DNA of 59,852 nucleotides from Acidobacteriota bacterium. Lineage in GTDB: Bacteria > Acidobacteriota > Thermoanaerobaculia > UBA5066. The DNA lies in contig RHKY01000026.1 of the NCBI GenBank assembly GCA_008363385.1, positions 1-59,852 of the forward strand. Direction: 5' to 3'. This document shows, one piece after another, positions 38,321 through 45,910 of the stretch. The position numbers were made by a program, and so were the translations under genes. The number at the start of each line of letters is the position of its first letter. Position 1 is the first letter of the stretch. The notes below the pieces were generated by a model that was not told the DNA's origin, did not search any database, and worked only from the letters and a program-made list of their open reading frames with translations.

Positions 38321-38390
38321 CGCTGGGGGGAGGGTCTGGGAGGGCCCGGCGTCTTGCCCGCGCGGCAGCGCGGGCGGGGGCCCTCCCAGG
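38321..38390 (-). repeat. Palindromic intergenic repeat, family A, copy 1
   Basis: This copy lies between convergent tsaE and the outer-membrane protein gene. On the minus strand, CTGGGAGGGCCC pairs with GGGCCCTCCCAG and encloses an inner 7-base-pair stem (GCCCGCG/CGCGGGC) with loop CTGCCG. A C-rich tail follows. Its placement suits a two-way transcription end. Confidence 0.7.
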
Positions 38391-38395
38391 ACATG

Positions 38396-39088
38396 TCAGA
38401 ACGCGAAGGTCAACCCCCCCGTCACCTCGCCGCTCGTGTACCAGATCGAGTCGTCGTAGTAGTAGTCGTCGTCGTAGTGGCAGTGGTCCCACTCGTCGTC
38501 GCAGCCGTCGCCTTCGCCGATGTACGTGGCGTAGAACCGCCCGTCGATCCGGAGCCCGAAGTGCGGCGTGACCCAGATCTTCAGGCCGCCGCCGAGGTTC
38601 GAGGTGAACCGGGTGTCCCAGGAGGTCTCCCCCTGCGCCACCGACAGCTTCATCGCGGTCGCGCCCGCCCCGATGGTGAAGTAGGGGACGAACCGCCCCT
38701 TGGTGAAGTTGAAGACGCCGTTCACGGCGTAGTTCTGCATCTTCAGCTCGCCGACGGTCCGGGACGGCTCGAAGAGGGCGTCCCCGCCCGGGTACTTCAC
38801 GTCCGGGGCGGCCCACGCACCCATGAACTCGACCCCGGCCCAGTTGTTGAACTGGTAGCCGATTCGCAGGCCGTAGACGGCGTCGGTGTCGACGTCGGCG
38901 TCGTAGTCGAAGACCGCGGTCGACCCGGACTCTAGGGTCCCCCCGAAGTACGCCCCGGCGAAGGGGGTGATCTCGATCGTCTCGGACCGGTCCTGCGCGG
39001 CGGCCGGGACCGCGAGGAGGAGGGCCGCGAGGGCCATGAGAAGGAGAGCCCGGGTCGGCGGCCGGGGGCAGGCGGAGCTGGTTCGCAT
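38396..39088 (-). CDS. Outer-membrane beta-barrel protein with acidic His/Cys/Tyr loop
   Basis: This 230-residue OmpA-like small barrel has a signal peptide ending VPAAAQ and strands such as ITPFAGAYFGG, YGLRIGYQFN and TGGLTFAF, the last ending in Phe. Just before the last strand lies a loop rich in Asp, Tyr, His and two Cys (Cys196 and Cys203; residues 191-213) that looks able to bind cations. The start at 39088 has GGAGGA upstream. It lies 123 bases behind the Nramp-like gene on the same strand, so a link to cation uptake is possible but inferred. Confidence 0.75.
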   Translation of the reverse strand: MRTSSACPRPPTRALLLMALAALLLAVPAAAQDRSETIEITPFAGAYFGGTLESGSTAVFDYDADVDTDAVYGLRIGYQFNNWAGVEFMGAWAAPDVKYPGGDALFEPSRTVGELKMQNYAVNGVFNFTKGRFVPYFTIGAGATAMKLSVAQGETSWDTRFTSNLGGGLKIWVTPHFGLRIDGRFYATYIGEGDGCDDEWDHCHYDDDYYYDDSIWYTSGEVTGGLTFAF

Positions 39089-39211
39089 CGTTTCCTCCGA
39101 AGGGCCCTGTCCTCGCAGGGGGACGGGCGGGCCCGAACACCCGTCGTCGCCAGGATTCAAGCAATCGGCGTTCCGGCGTCCGGATGCAGGGCGGGGCGGA
39201 ACAGGGGAGGG

Positions 39212-40519
39212 TCAGTCGAACAGCCCCGGCGCCACCGTCGAGGCCAGGAGGGCGAGCGTCAGTCCGATCATGACGAGGGTCGTCCCCCAGGCGACGACGT
39301 TCCAGAAGCGCCCGTTGACGCGCTCTCCCATCAGGTCCGCCCGGTTGACCAGGAGGCACAGGAAGACGAGGACGAACGGCAACAGGATCCCGTTCGCCAC
39401 CTGGGAGGCGAAGAGGACGGGGAAGAGGGGGAGCCTCGGGATGAGGATCAGCCCCGCCCCGACCCCGATCATCAGGGTGTAGAGCCCCAGGAACTGGGGC
39501 GCCTCGCTCCACCGCTTGTCCACGCCCACCTCGAAACCGAGGGCCTCGCAGACGGAGTAGGCGGTGGCGAGCGGCAGGATCGAGGCCGCGAAGAGCGAGG
39601 CGTTCGCGAGGCCCACGGCGAAGAGCGCGGAGGCCCACGGGCCCGCGAGCGGCTTGAGCGCCAGGGCCGCGTCCTCGGCGGTGTGGACCTGGACGCCGTG
39701 CAGGTGGAGCGTCGCCCCGCACGCGACGACGATGAAGAACGCGACCGCGGCGGCGAGCACGCAGCCGACGATGACGTCCCAGCGGGCGACGCGGTACTCG
39801 TCGGGGCCGATCCGCTTCTCCACGATCGAGGACTGGAGGTAGAACTGCATCCACGGGGCGATCGTCGTCCCGACGATCCCGATCACCATCAGGAGCCAGG
39901 CGGAGCCCGACTCGATGTGCGGCTCGAACGTCTGGCGGACCGCCTCGCTCCAGGAGGGGCGCGCGAAGAGGGCCGACACGACGTAGGTGAAGTAGACGGT
40001 GCAGGCGACGAGGAAGACCTTCTCGACCGACTTGTAGTTTCCCTTGACGACGATCCACCAGACCACGGCCGCGCCGAGCGGGACCGAGACCCAGCGGGGG
40101 ACGCCGAACAGCTCCATCGCGGCGGCCCAGCCCGCGAACTCGGCCAGCGTGTTCCCCACGCCCGTCGCGAGCACCGCGAGGAGGAGGTAGAAGGTCGTCC
40201 TCAGGCCGAAGTTCTCGCGGATCAGCTCGCCGAGGCCCTTGCCCGTGACGGCCCCGAGCCGGGCCGACATCTCCTGGACCACGACGAGGGCGAGGGTCAC
40301 CGGGACGAGGACCCACAGCAGCGAGTAGCCGAAGTGGGCGCCCGCCATCGAGTAGGTCGCGATGCCGCCCGCGTCGTTGTCGACGTTGGCCGTGATGATC
40401 CCCGGCCCGACGATGGCGGCGAAGGCCGCCAGCCGGGCGCGCCACGTCGCGGCGGGGCGCGAAGCGCCGGGGGACACGACGCGCGAGAAGGACCCGGAGG
40501 GGGCGCGGACGCCGGTCAA
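39212..40519 (-). CDS. Nramp-fold cation transporter with altered metal site
   Basis: This 435-residue protein has 11 or so membrane helices of the Nramp (SLC11) fold. In helix 1 the usual DPGN reads DAGG (49-52), so the Asn ligand is lost. In helix 6 the usual MPH reads APW (221-223), so the transition-metal-selecting Met is lost. Nramp relatives without that Met are known to move Mg2+ rather than Mn2+/Fe2+, so a hard cation is the better guess. The start is the TTG at 40519, with GGAGG upstream, overlapping the stop of the MgtE_N gene (TTGA). Confidence 0.88.
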   Translation of the reverse strand: MTGVRAPSGSFSRVVSPGASRPAATWRARLAAFAAIVGPGIITANVDNDAGGIATYSMAGAHFGYSLLWVLVPVTLALVVVQEMSARLGAVTGKGLGELIRENFGLRTTFYLLLAVLATGVGNTLAEFAGWAAAMELFGVPRWVSVPLGAAVVWWIVVKGNYKSVEKVFLVACTVYFTYVVSALFARPSWSEAVRQTFEPHIESGSAWLLMVIGIVGTTIAPWMQFYLQSSIVEKRIGPDEYRVARWDVIVGCVLAAAVAFFIVVACGATLHLHGVQVHTAEDAALALKPLAGPWASALFAVGLANASLFAASILPLATAYSVCEALGFEVGVDKRWSEAPQFLGLYTLMIGVGAGLILIPRLPLFPVLFASQVANGILLPFVLVFLCLLVNRADLMGERVNGRFWNVVAWGTTLVMIGLTLALLASTVAPGLFD

Positions 40520-41826
40520 TGGAGCCTCCGCCGCTTCCGCCGGTGCGGCCGGAGCTGGCCGAAGACGTCGTCGACGGTGACGACGCCGACGAGGGCGCCT
40601 TCCGGGTCCACGACGGGGACCGCCAGCAGGTCGTACTTGGAGATCATGTCCGCGACCTCGTCCATCGTCGCGTCGGGGGGGACGCTCCTCACCGGCGACA
40701 CGGCCCGGCGGGAGATCGGCTCGGAGTCCTCGGACGCGAGGAGCTCGTGGAGCGAGGCGACGCCCGTGAGGCGCTCGCGCTCGTCGAGGACGTAGACGTA
40801 GTAGAGGAACTCCGTGTCGCGCGCCGCGGCCCGGAGCCGCTCGATCGTCTCGCCGACCGTCGCGTGGGGCGGCGCGGTGACGAAGCTGGCGCCCATGAGC
40901 GCCCCGGCTGTGTCCTCCTCGTGGACGAGGAGCTCGGAGACCTCCTCGGCCGCCTCGCTCTCCATCCCCTCCACGAGGTCCCGCGCCTGGCTCCCGTCGA
41001 GGTCGCGCAGGACCTCGGCGGCCTCGTCCGGAGCCATCTGCTCGAGGATGTCCGAGGCGGTCTCCTTGGGCAGCGTCTCGATCAGCTCGGCCTGGATCTC
41101 CGGCTCGAGCTCGTGGAGGGTCTCGGCCGCCATCTCCAGGTTGAGCCGGCGGAAGACCTGGGTCCGCTCCTGCGGCGAGACCTGGCCGATCAGCTCGGCG
41201 ATGTCGGCGGGGTGGAGGCGCGCGAGCTTCTCGTGCGGGAGGGTCGTCTCGAGCCGGTCGAGCGAGGGGTGGAGCGGCTGCATGGAGTCCCACGGGATGA
41301 GGCGCGGGGGGAGGGAGGCGTCCGAGATCCGTCCGCCGCTCGGCGTCACCCGCGCGCCGAAGACCCGCCGGACGATCCCGCGCACGCCCACGTCGGCGGC
41401 CGTCAGGACGAGCTCCCCCGCGACGAGGTCGAGCTTGAGGTCGTTGACGCGGACGACCTTGACGCCGTTGATGTCGACGATCTGCCGGTCGAGGAGGTGG
41501 CGGGCCAGGAAGATCTCGTCCGGGGCCGGCGCGCGGTGGATCAGGTCCTCGCGGGAGAGGCGCGTGCGGACGTTGCCCCGCTGGAAGATGGCGACGTCCT
41601 CCCACGGGAGGACGAAGTCGCCCAGCTTGTCCCGCAGGAGGAGCCCGGTGATCCTCGGGAACGGGCTCCGTTCCCCCGTCGCCACGACGAAGTCCCGGAT
41701 CCGCCCCACGGGGCGGCGCGCCACGTCGAGGACCCGCTCGCCGAGGAACTCGGACACGAAGTAGCCCGGGTGGGTCGCGAGCGCCGGCGCGGGGGCGGCG
41801 GCGAAGGGCGCGGGGTGCGGCGGCAC
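40516..41826 (-). CDS. Soluble MgtE_N/CBS protein with PRC-like N terminus, no membrane domain
   Basis: In about 436 residues, a PRC-barrel-like part (about 20-175) with two related halves precedes an MgtE N-terminal superhelical domain (about 196-300, LARLHPADIAELI...). Two CBS modules (about 308-430) follow, and the protein ends in a basic tail. In MgtE channels this cytosolic part senses Mg2+ and gates the membrane domain. Here the membrane domain is absent, and the next gene, translationally coupled, is an Nramp-fold transporter. The GTG start at 41826 is uncertain; no clear ribosome-binding site is seen. Confidence 0.85.
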   Translation of the reverse strand: MPPHPAPFAAAPAPALATHPGYFVSEFLGERVLDVARRPVGRIRDFVVATGERSPFPRITGLLLRDKLGDFVLPWEDVAIFQRGNVRTRLSREDLIHRAPAPDEIFLARHLLDRQIVDINGVKVVRVNDLKLDLVAGELVLTAADVGVRGIVRRVFGARVTPSGGRISDASLPPRLIPWDSMQPLHPSLDRLETTLPHEKLARLHPADIAELIGQVSPQERTQVFRRLNLEMAAETLHELEPEIQAELIETLPKETASDILEQMAPDEAAEVLRDLDGSQARDLVEGMESEAAEEVSELLVHEEDTAGALMGASFVTAPPHATVGETIERLRAAARDTEFLYYVYVLDERERLTGVASLHELLASEDSEPISRRAVSPVRSVPPDATMDEVADMISKYDLLAVPVVDPEGALVGVVTVDDVFGQLRPHRRKRRRLH

Positions 41827-41876
41827 GGCGCCATTGTGGGGACCCGGCTGCCGGGGCGTCAAACCGACGATCCGGG

Positions 41877-41882
41877 TAAAGT
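41877..41882 (+). promoter_or_regulatory. Candidate -10 element TAAAGT for the asparaginase gene
   Basis: TAAAGT ends seven bases before the GTG at 41890. This spacing helps choose that start over other GTGs nearby. Confidence 0.35.
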
Positions 41883-41889
41883 GCGTTCC

Positions 41890-42996
41890 GTGAGCCCTGG
41901 CCGAGGCCCGCTTCCCGAGCTGCCCGCGAGCGTGCCGCTCGTCGTGGTGACGCGAGGCGGACGGGTGGAGTCGGTCCACCGCGGCTCCGTCGTCGTCTCG
42001 GCGGCGGACGGCCGGGTCCTGGCTGCGGCGGGCGACCCCCTCCGGCCGACGCTCCTCAGGTCGTCGGCCAAGCCGTTCCAGCTCGTCCCGTTCCTGGCCG
42101 CCGGGGGGGAGCGGAGGTTCCGGCTGACGACCCGCGAGCTCGCGGTGGCGGCCGCCTCGCACGGCGGGGAGCCGTTCCACGTCGAGACGGTCCGCGGGAT
42201 GCTCGACCGGGGCGGCTTCGCCGCGGGGGACCTGCACTGCGGGGCCCACGCGCCGATGCACGAGCCGTCCGCGCGCGCCCTGGTCCTGCGCCGGGAAGAG
42301 CCGGGGCCCCTCCACAACAACTGCTCCGGAAAGCACGCGGCGATGCTCCTGGCCTGCCGGCAGCACGGTCTGCCGCCGGAGGGCTACTGGCGGCCGGACC
42401 ATCCCTGGCAGGAGAGGATCCGGGCCTACCTCGGCCTCGTCGCGGGCGTGGCGCCCGAGCGGATCCCGATCGCCGTGGACGGCTGCTCGGTGCCCGTCTT
42501 CGAGCTCCCCCTCCACCGCCTGGCCACGGCTTACGCGCGGCTCTTCGCCCCCCGCCTGCCGGGGGAGTCCGCGGCCGAGGCCCGCGCCCGCGCGAGGGTT
42601 CGCCAGGCCATGACCGAAGCGCCCGAGATGGTCGCCGGGTCCGGCCGGTTCACGACCGCCGTGATGAGGGAGTTCGGCGGCCGCCTGGTCGCCAAGGAGG
42701 GGGCCGAGGGGGTCTACGCGATGGGCGTGGCGCCCGGCGCCGGGTCCCGCCGTCCTCTCGCCCTCGGGGTCGCCCTGAAGATCGAGGACGGGGCCGAGCG
42801 GGGGAGGGACGCGGTCTCGGTCGAGGTCCTCGAGCAGCTGGGGCTGGCCTCCGGCGCCCGCCTCGCGCGGCTGGAGCGACGCGCCCGGCGCGCGGTCAAG
42901 AACGTCCGGGGCGACGTGGTGGGGGCGGTCCGCCCGGTCTTCCGCCTCGGACGCTTCGACCTGGAGGCCCCGGCGGGGAGAGCGGGGCGGCGGTGA
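41890..42996 (+). CDS. L-asparaginase II-type (PF06089-like) asparaginase
   Basis: This 368-residue protein of the asparaginase II family, first described in Rhizobium, is unrelated to the AnsA/AnsB fold. Seen are RSSAKPFQ (57-64), SHGGEPFHV, HNNCSGKHAAML and DGCSVPVFELPL, with VAKEGAEGVYAMG toward the end. Members release ammonia from asparagine in the cytoplasm. The start could also be the GTG at 41881 or 41932. The gene diverges from the MgtE_N gene and is followed by the VanZ-like gene four bases later. Confidence 0.85.
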   Translation: MSPGRGPLPELPASVPLVVVTRGGRVESVHRGSVVVSAADGRVLAAAGDPLRPTLLRSSAKPFQLVPFLAAGGERRFRLTTRELAVAAASHGGEPFHVETVRGMLDRGGFAAGDLHCGAHAPMHEPSARALVLRREEPGPLHNNCSGKHAAMLLACRQHGLPPEGYWRPDHPWQERIRAYLGLVAGVAPERIPIAVDGCSVPVFELPLHRLATAYARLFAPRLPGESAAEARARARVRQAMTEAPEMVAGSGRFTTAVMREFGGRLVAKEGAEGVYAMGVAPGAGSRRPLALGVALKIEDGAERGRDAVSVEVLEQLGLASGARLARLERRARRAVKNVRGDVVGAVRPVFRLGRFDLEAPAGRAGRR

Positions 42997-43000
42997 GGCG

Positions 43001-43465
43001 GTGAGGTCGATCCGCGTCTCGAAGGGGGTGCAGGGGGCGGTGCTCGCCGCCTACACGACGGGCATCCTCGTCGCGACGCTCCTGCTCTCCTCGGGCCGCG
43101 CGGCCCGGACCAACCTCGCCCCTTTCGAGGACCTCGGGCGCCTGGCCGTCCGGGCGCGCCGGGGGGACCTCCTGTCTGAGCCGTTCCTGCTCGGCGTGGC
43201 GGGCATCGCGGGCAACCTCGTCCTCTTCGCGCCCTGGGCGTTCCTGGCCTGGAAGTTCCTCGACGGCGCGGACCGCTCGACGCTGAGGACGCACGTCGAC
43301 GTCCTCCTCTTCGGCGTCCTCCTCAGCGTCGGCGTGGAGGCCGTGCAGCTCTTCCTCCCGACCCGCGCGGCGGACGTGAACGACGTCTTCTGGAACGTCC
43401 TCGGGACGGTCGTCGGCGCGCTCCTGGCCCACGTCGGCCGCGACCTGAAGCTGGAGTGGGAATGA
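43001..43465 (+). CDS. VanZ-like membrane protein
   Basis: This 154-residue protein has about four hydrophobic segments and the VanZ pattern: TNLAPFEDL, the central NLVLFAPWAFL, EAVQLFLPTRAADVNDVFWNVLG and a final helix. VanZ itself raises teicoplanin resistance; most relatives have no assigned role. The GTG start lies just after the asparaginase stop. Confidence 0.85.
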   Translation: MRSIRVSKGVQGAVLAAYTTGILVATLLLSSGRAARTNLAPFEDLGRLAVRARRGDLLSEPFLLGVAGIAGNLVLFAPWAFLAWKFLDGADRSTLRTHVDVLLFGVLLSVGVEAVQLFLPTRAADVNDVFWNVLGTVVGALLAHVGRDLKLEWE

Positions 43466-43478
43466 GAGGCCGAACGTC

Positions 43479-43484
43479 TAGAAT
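43479..43484 (+). promoter_or_regulatory. Candidate -10 element TAGAAT for tRNA-Leu
   Basis: TAGAAT ends ten bases before the first base of the tRNA, a suitable distance for its promoter. Confidence 0.5.
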
Positions 43485-43494
43485 CCCGCCCCGG

Positions 43495-43580
43495 GCCGGA
43501 GTGGCGGAACGGCAGACGCAGGGGACTCAAAATCCCCCGTCCCTCGGGACGTGAGGGTTCGAATCCCTCCTCCGGCACCA
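43495..43580 (+). tRNA. tRNA-Leu (anticodon CAA)
   Basis: A class II tRNA of 86 bases with encoded CCA. The acceptor stem pairs GCCGGAG with CTCCGGC. The anticodon stem GGGGA/TCCCC (43521-43525 and 43533-43537) has loop CTCAAAA with anticodon CAA at 43528-43530, reading UUG. The long variable arm (GTCCCTCGGGAC) and the GGTTCGAAT T-loop fit leucine tRNAs. A short palindrome (GCGGGGCCCCGC) follows directly. Confidence 0.95.
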
Positions 43581-43641
43581 GCGGGGCCCCGCGCCGTCCC
43601 CCGGGTCCGCGCGGTCGATTGACCCCGGGAAGCGGTCGTCC

Positions 43642-43647
43642 TATCCT
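43642..43647 (+). promoter_or_regulatory. Candidate -10 element TATCCT for carD
   Basis: TATCCT is followed by a 30-base leader with GAGGGAGGAG ahead of the GTG at 43678. Confidence 0.4.
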
Positions 43648-43677
43648 GACGGTCCCAACAGCCGAGGGAGGAGTCCG

Positions 43678-44196
43678 GTGTCGTTCAAGGTCGGAGACAA
43701 GCTCGTCTACCCGAACCACGGGGTGGGCGTCGTCGAGCAGATCCAGGAGACGCTCCTCGACGGCACGGCACACCCCTGCTATCAGCTCCGGCTCCTCGGG
43801 AACAACTCCCGCGTGACGGTGCCCGTGGACAACTCGGAACGCGTCGGGCTCCGGCCGCTGATCCCGCCCCGGGAGGTCGGCGACGTCTTCCGCGTCCTCG
43901 AGGAGGGGATCGTCCACCCGTCGGCGGACTGGAAGGGCCGCTACAAGCAGAACCTCGACAAGATGAAGTCCGGGCGGCTCGCCGAGATCGCCGACGTCCT
44001 GAAGAACCTCTCCTGGGTGCAGAAGCAGAAGTCCCTCTCGTTCCGCGAGAAGAAGATGTACGACCGGGCCCGGTACCTCATCATCTCCGAGATCGCGCAG
44101 ATCAACGGGGTGTCCGAGACCGTCGTGGAGGGCGAGGTCGACCGTGCCCTGTCGCGGGCGGTCTCGAGGCAGAGGACGACCTCCCGGGATCATTGA
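43678..44196 (+). CDS. CarD/CdnL-family RNA polymerase-binding regulator
   Basis: This 172-residue protein has an N-terminal RNA-polymerase-interacting Tudor-like domain (FKVGDKLVYPNHGVGVVEQI) and a C-terminal helical DNA-binding domain (about 65-160, with the WKGRYKQN segment). CarD proteins stabilise the open promoter complex, especially at rRNA promoters, in mycobacteria and myxobacteria. The GTG has a strong GGAGG site. It follows tRNA-Leu, and a family A repeat follows it. Confidence 0.92.
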   Translation: MSFKVGDKLVYPNHGVGVVEQIQETLLDGTAHPCYQLRLLGNNSRVTVPVDNSERVGLRPLIPPREVGDVFRVLEEGIVHPSADWKGRYKQNLDKMKSGRLAEIADVLKNLSWVQKQKSLSFREKKMYDRARYLIISEIAQINGVSETVVEGEVDRALSRAVSRQRTTSRDH

Positions 44197-44200
44197 GTTT

Positions 44201-44268
44201 CCTGGGAGGGCCCCCGCCACGCTGCCGCGTGGCTGGACGCCGGGCCCTCCCAGACCCTCCCCCCAGCG
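44201..44268 (+). repeat. Palindromic intergenic repeat, family A, copy 2
   Basis: This copy starts five bases after the carD stop. The outer stem CTGGGAGGGCCC (44202-44213) pairs with 44242-44253. The inner stem GCCACG/CGTGGC keeps the CTGCCG loop. Compared with copy 1, the stem changes keep base pairing. Confidence 0.75.
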
Positions 44269-44283
44269 AGCGGAGTACTGTGT

Positions 44284-44321
44284 GGGAGGGCCCCCGCCAC
44301 GCTGCCGCGTGGCTGGACGCC
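44284..44321 (+). repeat. Palindromic intergenic repeat, family A, partial copy 3
   Basis: These 38 bases are identical to 44204-44241, the left outer arm and inner stem-loop of copy 2. The right outer arm is missing. Confidence 0.75.
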
Positions 44322-44410
44322 TTTGCAGGTCGCTCGTCGTGGCGCGAGCGGGGGAGCGGGGATCGGGGGGATTCCGGGACCGGGGGGCGATGCTCGGGGG
44401 GCGGATCCCG

Positions 44411-44416
44411 TATAGT
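44411..44416 (+). promoter_or_regulatory. Candidate -10 element TATAGT
   Basis: TATAGT ends nine bases before the ATG at 44426; no ribosome-binding site fits between them. Confidence 0.4.
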
Positions 44417-44425
44417 CCCGTCAGG

Positions 44426-45187
44426 ATGCTGCGCCGTCTCGTCCTCGCGGGGCTCGTCGCCGCCCTGCTCCCCTCCGCCGCCCTGGCGGCCGTCGCGCGC
44501 ACCGAGGCCACGGTGGAAGGCCTCACGGTGGCCCTCGACCTGGAGCGCCGCGCCCGGGCCGCCGAGGTGGAGGAGCTGGACGCCGCCAGCGCCCAGATCG
44601 TCCGCGCCCAGGACACGGCCGCCTCCCGTCGCTCCCGCCTCCTGCAGCTGGCCCGCGACCCGCAGACGGAGGTCGACACCCTGCTCGACGCCGAGGATTC
44701 GCTGACGGAGGCCGAGGCGCTGGTGCGCGCCGCGCAGGACCGGCGCCGGGCCGCCGCCTCCCGCCTGGTCGAGAGGGGACGGCGGATCGCGTTCCTCCTG
44801 GAGGAGATCGCCCGCAGGAGGGCCGGCGGGAGGGCGGCGAGCGACCCGGTGACGGGCCGCTGGGAGGTCCGGATCAACCCCGGGGACCGGAAGGGGTCGA
44901 TGCGCCTGAACCTGGACGGGACGATCGTCTCCGGCGACTACGTCCTCGACGGGGGGTTCCGGGGCTCCGTGCGGGGCACCTTCGTCTCGGAGAAGCTGAC
45001 GCTGCAGCGGATCGACTCCGAGCGGGGCTACGACGCGAACTTCTACGGCCAGCTCGTCGCCGCCCAGAGGCGCCTTGCGGGAACCTGGGAATCGACTACC
45101 ATCGCACCCCTCGACGGTCCCGCCGGCGGGACGTGGGTGGCCACGCGGGAGCCGGACCAGGACGACACGGGGGGAGAGCGCCCTTGA
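44426..45187 (+). CDS. Exported coiled-coil protein with C-terminal beta module
   Basis: This 253-residue protein has a signal peptide MLRRLVLAGL...ALA (1-21) and a helical, probably coiled-coil region rich in Ala/Arg/Glu (about 25-145). A beta module begins GRWEVRI and contains GSMRLNLDGTIVSGDY and RLAGTWEST. An ATG at 44390 is in frame but would bury the signal peptide. I do not recognise the family. The stop overlaps the next gene's TTG start (TTGA). Confidence 0.65.
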   Translation: MLRRLVLAGLVAALLPSAALAAVARTEATVEGLTVALDLERRARAAEVEELDAASAQIVRAQDTAASRRSRLLQLARDPQTEVDTLLDAEDSLTEAEALVRAAQDRRRAAASRLVERGRRIAFLLEEIARRRAGGRAASDPVTGRWEVRINPGDRKGSMRLNLDGTIVSGDYVLDGGFRGSVRGTFVSEKLTLQRIDSERGYDANFYGQLVAAQRRLAGTWESTTIAPLDGPAGGTWVATREPDQDDTGGERP

Positions 45188-45864
45188 AGCCCGAGCACGA
45201 CGACCACCTTCCGCCGCCTCCCGGGGCCGGCGGCCAGAGCGAGAGCCGTCCGCGTCCGGCCTCGCCCGCGGCCCGGCCGTACGCGTGGGGGGACCGCGTC
45301 CTCTTCGCGGCCTGCGGCGCCCTCCTCGGTTTCGCCGCGGCATGGGGATACCTCGAGAAGGCGCGGCCGGCCGCACCGGCGACGGTGGCGGACCCGCACG
45401 ACCACGCCCAGGAAGGCGGGGCCGCCCCGATGTCCCAGGACCCGGCCGTCAAGCAGAGGGTCCGCGAGATCGAGGCGGCGCTCGACGCAGCGCCGGACGA
45501 CCGCGCGCTCCTGGTCCGTCTCGGAAACGCGGCGTTCGACGCCGACGAGCACCGGCTCGCCGTCCGGGCGTACGAGCGAGCGCTCGCCCTGAAGGGGGAC
45601 GACGCCAACGTCCTCACCGACGTCGGCGTCAGCTACCGGAGCCTCGGGGACCTCGACAAGGCGCTGGCGAGCTTCGAGAAGGCGCTCCAGGTCGAGCCGG
45701 ACCACTGGCAGGCGGTCTTCAACCAGGTCATCGTCTACGGGATCGACCGGGGGGACCGCAAGAAGGGGCTCGAGCTCCTCGACCGGCTGAAGAAGCTGAA
45801 GGGGAAGTTCCCGGAGATCCCGCCCCTGGACCAGCTCGAGGCCACCCTCGGAGCTGGCGGCTAG
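45184..45864 (+). CDS. Membrane-anchored TPR protein
   Basis: This 226-residue protein has a Pro-rich cytoplasmic start, one membrane helix (about 38-55), a short linker with DPHDHAQ, then three TPR units (about 90-210). The pattern resembles CcmH/NrfG-like TPR proteins, but no other cytochrome c assembly genes are next to it. The start is assigned to the TTG at 45184, coupled to the previous gene; GTG starts further upstream would overlap it. Confidence 0.75.
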   Translation: MKPEHDDHLPPPPGAGGQSESRPRPASPAARPYAWGDRVLFAACGALLGFAAAWGYLEKARPAAPATVADPHDHAQEGGAAPMSQDPAVKQRVREIEAALDAAPDDRALLVRLGNAAFDADEHRLAVRAYERALALKGDDANVLTDVGVSYRSLGDLDKALASFEKALQVEPDHWQAVFNQVIVYGIDRGDRKKGLELLDRLKKLKGKFPEIPPLDQLEATLGAGG

Positions 45865-45910
45865 GGGCGGGGCTCCCCGGCCGTCCGGGACGGATCTCCG
45901 GGAGGCGGGC

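Noticed and set aside
43466-43677. Integration site at tRNA-Leu
   Set aside because: The tRNA is intact and flanked by ordinary chromosomal genes; no integrase and no repeat of the tRNA 3' end were seen nearby.
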